Of a stretch of 5,182 bases of DNA, positions 1 to 5,182 are shown piece after piece (the first letter of the stretch is position 1; each line of letters starts with the position of its first letter). The stretch comes from Bacillota bacterium (GTDB lineage: Bacteria; Bacillota; Clostridia; Lachnospirales; Anaerotignaceae). A program made the translations under genes and the position numbers. Where the stretch lies: positions 1 through 5,182 of the forward strand of contig JAEZPX010000037.1 of NCBI GenBank assembly GCA_023413275.1, read 5' to 3'. The notes under the pieces were generated by a model. The model saw nothing but the letters and a program-made list of their open reading frames with translations. It ran no database searches and had not been told where the DNA came from.

Positions 1-10
1 CTTATTTTTC

Positions 11-1048
11 TTATTTATAGCCAAATGCTGCAAAAGCTTCTGCGCCAAACTGCTCTTTATATTTGTCATAAACAGGAGCAACAACTGTCTTCATCTCTGC
101 AATAGCTTCAGGAGACAATTCGTTGACTTCTACGCCAACACCCTTGAACTGTTCAATGATTTCAGCATCCATATTTCTGGAGGCTGCAACCTGAGTTGCA
201 CATGCTTCTTTACCAGCTGCGTCAAAGATAGCCTTATCTTCATCGCTTAATTTATTCCAGATATTACCACTCACACTCAAAATGATTGGATCGTAGCAGT
301 AATTCCAAATTGTCATATATTTCTGAACTTCCTGAATTTTTGCAGATCTGATTGTGTCATAAGGATTTTCCTGACCATCAATTGCACCCTGCTGTAAAGC
401 TGTAAATACTTCACCGAAAGGCATCTGTGTAGGGTCAGCACCCAAGGTTTTAAACACGTCAACCAACAAAGAAATCGCAGGTACTCTAACCTTCAACATA
501 GACATATCAGCTGCTGATGTAATAGGACGCTTGTTGTTTGTAATCTGACGGAAACCATTTTCGCCAATACCAACTACATGTGCACCCTTCGCTTCAACTG
601 CTTTTTTAATAAATTCGGAACCGGTAGAACCTTCGTTGAAAATGTACTCATCAACGCTGTCGTAGCCATTAGGGAAAATCCAAGGCATACTAATTACAGA
701 TAATTCAGGTACAACGTTAGAAATAATCATGGAAGAGTGAAGGTCAACGTCTGTTGTGCCGTTGAATAACATTTCAACACCCTTTGTCTGATCACCGGCT
801 GCAAGCTGCTCATTTCCGTAAATAGTTACCGTATATCTACCTTCTGTTCGTTCCTCAATTAATTTCTTAAATTCGTTTGCTGCTACCATCCATACACTTG
901 TTTCAGAAGGTGTTACTGCCATTTTCAGGTTGATTGCTTTTGCTTCACCGCCGCTGTTACCATCGCTGCTTTTGCTTCCGCCGCCACACCCTGCAACGCC
1001 CAAAGCCATAACAGCACACATAATACCAGCTAATACTCTTTTCTTCAT
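11..1048 (-). CDS. TRAP transporter substrate-binding lipoprotein, DctP family
   Basis: This is the extracytoplasmic solute receptor of a tripartite ATP-independent periplasmic (TRAP) transporter. In a Gram-positive cell it would be lipid-anchored on the outer face of the membrane and deliver a small organic acid to the DctQ/DctM membrane subunits. The product is 345 aa, normal for the family. Residues 1-20 form a lipoprotein signal (MKKR, then a hydrophobic core) ending in the lipobox VAG-C21, followed by a Gly/Ser-rich linker. The DctP fold runs from about residue 40. Family hallmarks are GFRQITNNKRPI (165-176), LKVRVP (185-190), whose Arg188 corresponds to the arginine that usually clamps the substrate carboxylate, and FTALQQGAIDGQENP (215-229). 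The start is Met at 1048, not the in-frame ATG at 1066, because the latter overlaps the ribosome binding site. The stop is followed shortly by a second in-frame TAA. No membrane-subunit gene is visible; any would lie left of position 1. The substrate is unknown. Confidence 0.95.
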   Translation of the reverse strand: MKKRVLAGIMCAVMALGVAGCGGGSKSSDGNSGGEAKAINLKMAVTPSETSVWMVAANEFKKLIEERTEGRYTVTIYGNEQLAAGDQTKGVEMLFNGTTDVDLHSSMIISNVVPELSVISMPWIFPNGYDSVDEYIFNEGSTGSEFIKKAVEAKGAHVVGIGENGFRQITNNKRPITSAADMSMLKVRVPAISLLVDVFKTLGADPTQMPFGEVFTALQQGAIDGQENPYDTIRSAKIQEVQKYMTIWNYCYDPIILSVSGNIWNKLSDEDKAIFDAAGKEACATQVAASRNMDAEIIEQFKGVGVEVNELSPEAIAEMKTVVAPVYDKYKEQFGAEAFAAFGYK

Positions 1049-1057
1049 TTCATTTAC

Positions 1058-1063
1058 CCTCCT
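1058..1063 (-). promoter_or_regulatory. Ribosome binding site that fixes the TRAP receptor start
   Basis: The minus strand reads AGGAGG here, 9 nt before the ATG at 1048. The upstream in-frame ATG (1066-1064) is directly followed by these bases, so codons 2 and 3 of the longer frame (Arg-Arg) are the Shine-Dalgarno sequence itself. Starting at 1048 also gives a canonical lipoprotein signal peptide beginning MKKR. Confidence 0.9.
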
Positions 1064-1155
1064 CATTATTTTGGACTCTTTTCCAACATGTCTTTTTTGC
1101 TACTTGCTCGCTACCCCTTCCAAAGCAGCCGGCATAGCTCTTTTCTTTTGTTTTT

Positions 1156-1171
1156 TTGCGTAACTACGCAA
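1156..1171. promoter_or_regulatory. 16-bp palindrome upstream of the TRAP receptor gene, possible operator
   Basis: TTGCGTA and TACGCAA form a perfect 7-bp inverted repeat separated by two bases (AC on the plus strand). It lies about 108 bp before the receptor start and downstream of the candidate promoter at 1206-1234. The 2-nt gap is too tight for a good RNA hairpin and there is no proper U-tract, so a dimeric protein binding site is the better reading. The adjacent GntR-family regulator is the obvious candidate binder, but this is inference: the site does not match the dyad in front of the regulator itself. Confidence 0.4.
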
Positions 1172-1205
1172 TTCTTTCGCGTATATATCCATTGGTACAT
1201 ACACA

Positions 1206-1234
1206 AATTTATAAAAAGTCCCCTACTTTGGCAA
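1206..1234 (-). promoter_or_regulatory. Candidate sigma-A promoter for the TRAP receptor operon
   Basis: On the minus strand, TTGCCA (1234-1229, five of six bases of the -35 consensus) is followed after 17 nt by TAAATT (1211-1206, four of six). TATAAA (1213-1208, five of six) is an alternative at a 15-nt spacing. Transcription would begin near 1200 and give a leader of about 150 nt containing the 16-bp palindrome. It is only a moderate match in AT-rich DNA, and I see no better promoter in this gap. Confidence 0.3.
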
Positions 1235-1287
1235 ACTGCCTTTTCAGCTCCCTTTTTATCCAAGCGTAAATATCCTATCTTTAGAAA

Positions 1288-1998
1288 TTAACGACCATTA
1301 AAGTATGCAACATGATAATAAGTGTTATCACAGAACAAATAATCCTTTGCCCATTTTGGTTTCTTTTCAATCAAATATGTGTAAAGCTCCACGTGCTCTT
1401 CTGCTAATACAGTTAGGGGCTTATCAGTCAATCGAGTAATCTCTTCCATATAGTGAGAAAAAATATCTTTATAATTTAGCATGGAATTATAAAGAAAAAT
1501 GTTTTTTGCCCCTTCAATAATCGCCATATGAAAATCTAGGTCATACTTTGTGAAAGCAGCTCTATCATCAATTTTTGCAGCTTCCTGCATCTTTTCCACT
1601 AAGTCCTTCAAAACATCTTCATCTTCCTTTGTGGCTCTTCTCACAAAGAATTCAATTGCCTTAAACTCAATGGCTTGTCTAAATTCAAAGAACTCTTTAA
1701 ATTCTTCACTTGTAATATCAGAAGATTTCAAAATCTCAGGCGGCTCCTCATTCGTAACGCCCTGCTCGGGGTTTCTATGTACAAAGGAACCTACACCCTG
1801 CATGGTAACCACAATGCCACTGCCCTGCAAATTTTGAAGTGCAGCCCTAACACTTGTTCTGCTTACTCCAAACATACTGCAAAGCTTGCTTTCAGAAGGA
1901 AGTTTATCTCCTACTTTCCACTCCCCGCTTGTAATCTGTTCTAAAATTTGATTATAAACCTCGTCACTCAGTGACAATCTACCTTTATAGTAATCCAT
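1288..1998 (-). CDS. GntR-family transcriptional regulator, FadR/FCD subfamily
   Basis: This is a cytoplasmic DNA-binding regulator of 236 aa, typical for the FadR subfamily. The N-terminal winged helix spans about residues 8-75. It has the GntR signature GEWKVGDKLPSESKLCSMFGVSRTSVRAALQNLQGSGIV (split here only by function: wing entry 25-36, helix-turn-helix about 35-60) and a wing ending VGSFVHR. Residues about 95-230 form the all-helical FCD ligand domain. FCD proteins usually bind a metal through Asp-x3-His, His and His and sense a small carboxylate. Here Asp153, His157 and His202 fit, but the position 22 residues after His202, normally His, is Asp224. The ATG at 1998 is preceded 6 nt away by GGAG within a GGGGAG run. 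The TRAP receptor gene lies downstream on the same strand, so local repression of carboxylate uptake and probably autoregulation are likely. The ligand is unknown. Confidence 0.93.
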   Translation of the reverse strand: MDYYKGRLSLSDEVYNQILEQITSGEWKVGDKLPSESKLCSMFGVSRTSVRAALQNLQGSGIVVTMQGVGSFVHRNPEQGVTNEEPPEILKSSDITSEEFKEFFEFRQAIEFKAIEFFVRRATKEDEDVLKDLVEKMQEAAKIDDRAAFTKYDLDFHMAIIEGAKNIFLYNSMLNYKDIFSHYMEEITRLTDKPLTVLAEEHVELYTYLIEKKPKWAKDYLFCDNTYYHVAYFNGR

Positions 1999-2112
1999 GA
2001 TTCTCTCCCCTAATCTGCTCTTGCATGGCCCCTTTTCAATACAAAAAGTAGTACGAAAATTATCTGGAGCATTCTTTCGGAGGCTCTATTCGTTGATGTT
2101 CCTATATAGTTC

Positions 2113-2138
2113 TAATACCTGTCGTACACCATGTATTA
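2113..2138. promoter_or_regulatory. Imperfect 26-bp dyad, possible second regulator site
   Basis: TAATAC (2113-2118) and GTATTA (2133-2138) are exact inverted repeats. With partial symmetry inside, 10 of 13 base pairs match around a central GTAC. The middle contains TGT-N3-ACA, which has the GT-N3-AC core of FadR-type operators. It abuts the better dyad at 2140-2162. AT-rich DNA yields such repeats by chance fairly often. Confidence 0.2.
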
Positions 2139-2139
2139 C

Positions 2140-2162
2140 TTGTACTATAAGTTATCATACAA
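2140..2162. promoter_or_regulatory. 23-bp dyad upstream of the regulator gene, candidate autoregulatory operator
   Basis: The left arm TTGTA-N2-ATAA and the right arm TTAT-N2-TACAA are mirror images around position 2151, with 9 of 11 base pairs matching. On the minus strand it contains TATGAT (2159-2154) and TATAGT (2149-2144), each five of six bases of a -10 box, although no good -35 box sits at the right distance from either. A dimeric repressor bound here could block a promoter for the GntR-family gene, whose start lies about 140 bp downstream. Binding by that protein is inferred from position only. Confidence 0.4.
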
Positions 2163-2184
2163 CTCAATAAAAAGCAATTTCCGT

Positions 2185-2194
2185 TTTGTACAAA
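2185..2194. promoter_or_regulatory. Perfect 10-bp palindrome TTTGTACAAA
   Basis: This is a short exact palindrome with the TTGTA/TACAA half-sites that also bound the dyad at 2140-2162, here brought together without a spacer. It lies about 190 bp before the regulator gene. It could be an auxiliary site, but ten AT-rich bases may be palindromic by chance. Confidence 0.2.
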
Positions 2195-2252
2195 CATTTA
2201 AACAAAAATTTGTATAGATGCCCATACACATTGAATTTCTTGTGCAATTTCA

Positions 2253-2375
2253 TCAAAAAAGTCCATGTTTCGCAGAAAAAAATAATAGTATTTGTAAGTA
2301 TTCCACTACAGGAACTAAAAAATACATACAAAAAACATTTTGTTGTTCAATATATACACCAGTAATTTCTCTCAA
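2253..2375 (-). CDS. Possible small ORF (40 aa, TTG start), hydrophobic peptide
   Basis: I do not recognise this product. It is listed because of its translation signal: the minus strand has AAGGAGG at 2388-2382, a near-perfect Shine-Dalgarno, 6 nt before a TTG codon at 2375. The frame then stays open for 40 codons to a TGA. The peptide starts MREITGVYIEQQ, and residues about 14-34 are mostly hydrophobic (Val, Phe, Leu, Ile) with one Glu at 25, so it might insert in the membrane. The stop overlaps an ATG (TGATG) that opens a further 29-codon basic frame ending at 2164. It would be expressed from the promoter nested in the purL terminator, about 50 nt upstream. A leader peptide of the regulator transcript is another reading. 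It may equally be chance in AT-rich DNA. Confidence 0.3.
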   Translation of the reverse strand: MREITGVYIEQQNVFCMYFLVPVVEYLQILLFFSAKHGLF

Positions 2376-2405
2376 ATAAGGCCTCCTTTTTTTGCAATTT
2401 GGCAT

Positions 2406-2447
2406 AAAAAAAATATCCTGATAATCTTATATTATCAGGATATTTTT
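2406..2447 (-). terminator. Rho-independent terminator of purL
   Basis: A perfect 17-bp stem (2409-2425 with 2431-2447) closes a 5-nt loop, 16 nt past the purL stop codon. On the minus strand it runs into eight T residues (2413-2406), part of which also pair at the foot of the stem. The stem is AU-rich at both ends, with a TCCTGAT core. On the plus strand it also ends in five T residues, so it could work both ways, but no plus-strand gene uses it. Confidence 0.9.
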
Positions 2448-2459
2448 ATAGATTGTCAA
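2431..2459 (-). promoter_or_regulatory. Sigma-A promoter nested in the purL terminator
   Basis: The minus strand has an exact -35 box TTGACA (2459-2454), a 17-nt spacer and GATAAT (2436-2431, five of six bases of the -10 consensus). The purL stop codon lies 4 nt upstream, and the DNA before the -35 box is AT-rich like an UP element. The -10 box and most of the spacer are the first arm of the terminator stem. Transcription would start near 2425, inside the second arm, so the new RNA lacks the first arm and cannot fold the terminator. It could drive the small ORF and, after a leader of about 425 nt, the GntR-family gene. Confidence 0.55.
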
Positions 2460-2463
2460 TAAA

Positions 2464-5182
2464 TTATTTATAATATTTCACTGCAGATTCAAATAACTTC
2501 ATGTCATATTTCCCTTGTACGTTCTGATACAAGTTACAACCTATACGTTCCGAATGCCCCATCTTCCCGATAATTCGACCATCAGGTGAAATCAACCCTT
2601 CAATTGCATAAAAAGAGCCATTCGGATTGGATTGAATTTCATTTGTTATATCCCCATTATTATCCACATACTGGGTAAGGATCTGGCCTTTGTTTGCTAA
2701 TTCTTTCACCAATGCTTCCTGCGCCAATAGCCTACCCTCTCCATGGGAAATGGGAACTGTAAATACTTCTCCCGCCTCCACATTCATTAACCAAGGAGAG
2801 TTGTTTGAAGCAACTCTGGTTCGAACCAATTTTGATTGGTGACGCCCAATGGTGTTATAGGACAGTGTGGGGCAAGTTTCGTCGGTATCCATTATTTTTC
2901 CAAAAGGTACCAACCCAAGTTTAATTAATGCTTGAAACCCATTACAAATACCACACATTAAGCCATCTTTCTCCTCCAAAAGTTGTGTTACAACTTCTTT
3001 GATTTCTGGATTACGGAAGAAAGCAGTAATAAATTTACCTGAACCATCCGGTTCATCGCCACCGGAAAATCCACCGGGAATAAAAATCATCTGGGATTTT
3101 TCTACTTCCTTCGCAAATCCCTGAATGGAATCAGAAATACCCGTGGCAGAAAGGTTGTTTATAACGAAAATCTCAGCACTCCCACCTGCCCGTTCCACCG
3201 CTTTTGCAGAATCATATTCGCAATTTGTACCGGGGAATACAGGAATCAACACTTTAGGCTTTGCAAATGACGCTTTAGCCTGAAATTTTTTGTCGGTATA
3301 ATAGGTAAAGGTCGGTATTTTCTCAGCTTTGGTTACGATATTGCAAGGATAAACCTTTTCAAGCTTTCCTTCATAAATATCCACTAAAGCTTTCATAGTA
3401 ATCTCATCTTTACCAAAAACAATAGCCTGATTCTCTGTTGTTTCACCAAGAAGAATACCAGCTTCAACATCATCGGTCAATTCTAAGATAAAACCACCAT
3501 ATTGATAGCCAAATACCAACTCTAATGTAATGTCCTCAGCAAAGACAAATCCTAATTCATTGCCCATAGCCATTTTTAAAATTGCCTCAGCAATACCGCC
3601 GTAGGTGGGAGTATACGCACTAAGAACTTTGCCATTTTTCATTAATTTATGAACTAAGTCAAAATTAGACTTTAAGCTGTTCGCAGTTGGTAACCCATTT
3701 TCATCGTAATCAGGCTGTATCAAAACAACCTTATGACTAGAACCTTTAAATTCAGGAGAAATTATATTACTAATCTCCTCTGTTGTTACCGCAAAGGAAA
3801 CCAATGTAGGTGGTACATCAATGTGCTCAAAACTACCACTCATAGAATCTTTCCCACCAATTGCGGCAATCTCCAGTCCTTTTTGTGCCATAAACGCACC
3901 CAACAACGCCGCTAAAGGCTTGCCCCAGCGCTTTTCATCTTTCATGGGTTTTTCAAAATATTCTTGGAAGGATAAATAAACATCTTCGAATTTTGCACCC
4001 GTTGCCACCAACTTCGCCACCGATTCCACTACTGCTAAATACGCACTGTGGTAAGGGCTTGCTTCAGCGATAAAAGGATTATATCCCCAAGCCATTAGGG
4101 AGCAAGTTGTAGTATCCTTTTTCTCAACGGAAACCTTGTTTACCATTGCTTGGATAGGTGTTCTTTGGGTTCTTCCGCCAAAAGGCATCAATACAGTCCC
4201 TGCACCAATGGTGGAGTCAAAACGTTCAGACAATCCCCTCTTGGAGCAAACATTCAAATCCTCTGCTACAGCCGTTAAACCTTCTTTAAAGCTTGCAGGG
4301 ATTTTCTTTACAATATCTTTGGGTGCCGCTGGAGCAATGGTGATGTGCTTTTCAGCGCCATTGGAATCCAAAAATTCCCGGGAAATATTCACAATATTCT
4401 TGCCATTCCATTGCATAACCAATCGTGGCTCTGCCTTTACCTCGGCAACAACAGTGGCCTCTAGGTTTTCGCCATACGCCAATTCCTTAAATCGCTCTAC
4501 ATCTTCCGCCGAAACTACTACCGCCATTCTTTCCTGTGACTCGCTGATGGCTAATTCTGTACCATCAAGGCCATCATACTTTTTAGGAACTGCATTTAAG
4601 TCAATCACCAGCCCAGGCGCCAACTCACCAATAGCAACGGATACACCACCTGCACCAAAGTCATTGCAACGCTTGATTAGCTTTGCCGCTTCTGCGTTAC
4701 GGAACAGACGCTGTAGCTTTCTTTCTTCTGGCGCATTTCCCTTCTGCACCTCTGCTCCACAGCTTTCTAAAGATTCCACAGTATGAGATTTTGAAGAGCC
4801 CGTTGCACCGCCGCAACCATCACGCCCGGTACGACCACCTAAAAGTATAATAATATCTCCATCCTTTGGCTCTTCTCTTCGCACATTTTCTGCAGGTGCC
4901 GCACCAATCACTGCACCAATTTCCATTCTCTTTGCCACATAACCGGGATGATAAATTTCGTCTACCTGACCCGTCGCAAGGCCAATCTGATTCCCATAGG
5001 AACTGTATCCTGCCGCCGCCGTTGTAACAATTTTGCGTTGAGGCAGTTTTCCTGGAATGGTTTGGGAAACTGGTACTGTAGGGTCACCTGCCCCTGTCAC
5101 ACGCATTGCCGCATATACATAAGAACGACCCGATAATGGATCACGTATTGCACCACCAACACAGGTAGCCGCTCCACCAAAG
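2464..5182 (-). CDS. purL: Phosphoribosylformylglycinamidine synthase, large single-chain form (5' end outside window)
   Basis: This cytoplasmic enzyme of de novo purine synthesis converts FGAR, ATP and glutamine to FGAM, ADP and glutamate. The reading frame runs unbroken off the right edge; 905 residues are visible (numbered from 5181), against roughly 1,230-1,260 for the clostridial single-chain family, so about 330-350 N-terminal residues are missing. The fragment opens at FGGAATCVGGAIRDPLSGR in the first AIR-synthase-like domain, which continues with GGRTGRDG (115-122) and DFGAGG (174-179). The second AIRS-like half has GAGTVLMPFGGRTQRTPIQ (326-344) and GGKDSMSGSF (442-451). The glutaminase domain runs from about 642 to the end, with nucleophile Cys746 in GICNGFQ and His876/Glu878 in GHSER completing the triad. 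In Bacillus these parts are separate PurL and PurQ. An internal Met at 5106 is not the start, because conserved sequence continues upstream of it. A terminator follows directly, so this is the last gene of its transcript. Confidence 0.98.
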   Translation of the reverse strand, partial: FGGAATCVGGAIRDPLSGRSYVYAAMRVTGAGDPTVPVSQTIPGKLPQRKIVTTAAAGYSSYGNQIGLATGQVDEIYHPGYVAKRMEIGAVIGAAPAENVRREEPKDGDIIILLGGRTGRDGCGGATGSSKSHTVESLESCGAEVQKGNAPEERKLQRLFRNAEAAKLIKRCNDFGAGGVSVAIGELAPGLVIDLNAVPKKYDGLDGTELAISESQERMAVVVSAEDVERFKELAYGENLEATVVAEVKAEPRLVMQWNGKNIVNISREFLDSNGAEKHITIAPAAPKDIVKKIPASFKEGLTAVAEDLNVCSKRGLSERFDSTIGAGTVLMPFGGRTQRTPIQAMVNKVSVEKKDTTTCSLMAWGYNPFIAEASPYHSAYLAVVESVAKLVATGAKFEDVYLSFQEYFEKPMKDEKRWGKPLAALLGAFMAQKGLEIAAIGGKDSMSGSFEHIDVPPTLVSFAVTTEEISNIISPEFKGSSHKVVLIQPDYDENGLPTANSLKSNFDLVHKLMKNGKVLSAYTPTYGGIAEAILKMAMGNELGFVFAEDITLELVFGYQYGGFILELTDDVEAGILLGETTENQAIVFGKDEITMKALVDIYEGKLEKVYPCNIVTKAEKIPTFTYYTDKKFQAKASFAKPKVLIPVFPGTNCEYDSAKAVERAGGSAEIFVINNLSATGISDSIQGFAKEVEKSQMIFIPGGFSGGDEPDGSGKFITAFFRNPEIKEVVTQLLEEKDGLMCGICNGFQALIKLGLVPFGKIMDTDETCPTLSYNTIGRHQSKLVRTRVASNNSPWLMNVEAGEVFTVPISHGEGRLLAQEALVKELANKGQILTQYVDNNGDITNEIQSNPNGSFYAIEGLISPDGRIIGKMGHSERIGCNLYQNVQGKYDMKLFESAVKYYK

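Larger units (their letters stand above)
1999..2463. other. 465-bp AT-rich intergenic region between purL and the regulator gene
   Basis: From right to left this stretch holds a promoter nested in the purL terminator, a possible 40-codon ORF with a strong ribosome binding site, and a run of short dyads rich in TGTA/TACA half-sites (2113-2138, 2140-2162, 2185-2194). About 110 nt just before the regulator gene show no strong signal apart from its ribosome binding site. No tRNA, known riboswitch, insertion sequence or CRISPR repeat is recognisable. Confidence 0.8.

Noticed and set aside
1071..1086. Hairpin just before the receptor ribosome binding site
   Set aside because: There are only five base pairs (TTGGA with TCCAA, 6-nt loop), too weak to claim translational control.
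1111..1200. 29-codon minus-strand frame in the receptor leader
   Set aside because: It starts with ATG but has no ribosome binding site, and the candidate transcription start lies at about its first base.
1211..1259. Possible terminator or RNA structure after the regulator gene
   Set aside because: An 8-bp AT-rich inverted repeat (1211-1218 with 1252-1259) encloses a 4-bp hairpin (1230-1240), but the stem is weak and no clear U-tract follows. It also overlaps the candidate receptor promoter. It matches no riboswitch I know.
930..1291. Two overlapping plus-strand open frames (67 and 77 codons)
   Set aside because: They lie opposite the signal peptide of the receptor gene and its leader, have no good ribosome binding site, and encode low-complexity hydrophobic sequence from T-rich DNA.
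1550..1944. Plus-strand open frames opposite the regulator gene
   Set aside because: They are antisense shadows of a well-supported GntR/FCD gene and resemble no protein family.
2080..2170. 24-codon plus-strand frame after a GGAGG
   Set aside because: The spacing to the ATG (about 12 nt) is too long, the frame is short, and nothing else supports a plus-strand transcript.
5104..5106. ATG at 5106 as the purL start
   Set aside because: The same frame continues to the window edge with conserved PurL sequence (FGGAATCVGGAIRDPLSGR), so this Met is internal.
3733..5136. Plus-strand open frames opposite purL, the longest 216 codons
   Set aside because: The minus strand encodes conserved PurL motifs throughout. 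The antisense frames are by-products of its codon use.

Overview
The window comes from a moderately AT-rich low-GC Gram-positive, most likely a member of the Clostridia. The evidence is an exported substrate-binding protein with a lipobox, strong AGGAGG-type ribosome binding sites, and a single-chain FGAM synthase of the type common in Clostridia. The genus cannot be told from the sequence. All recognisable genes lie on the minus strand, so they are read from right to left.

In transcription order: (1) Positions 5182-2464 hold the C-terminal three quarters of purL, the large single-chain phosphoribosylformylglycinamidine synthase of purine synthesis. It is cut at its 5' end by the window edge, not broken. 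(2) A long, perfect hairpin with a U-tract (2406-2447) ends the purL transcript. A near-consensus sigma-A promoter (TTGACA, 17 nt, GATAAT) is embedded in the same bases and points the same way. (3) An AT-rich intergenic stretch (2463-1999) follows. It carries a possible 40-residue small ORF with an ideal ribosome binding site and several dyad-symmetric sites that could be operators. (4) Positions 1998-1288 encode a FadR-type (FCD) GntR-family regulator. (5) A 239-nt gap holds a plausible promoter and a 16-bp palindrome. (6) Positions 1048-11 encode a DctP-type TRAP transporter substrate-binding lipoprotein. Its membrane subunits, if present, would lie just left of the window.

PurL is a housekeeping enzyme, and the terminator separates it from what follows. 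The regulator and the TRAP binding protein form a common kind of catabolic module: a GntR/FCD repressor that senses a small carboxylic acid controls uptake of that acid or a relative. The ligand cannot be deduced from the window. No clearly novel system is visible. The most interesting points are the promoter nested in the purL terminator, the small ORF behind it, and the candidate operators.
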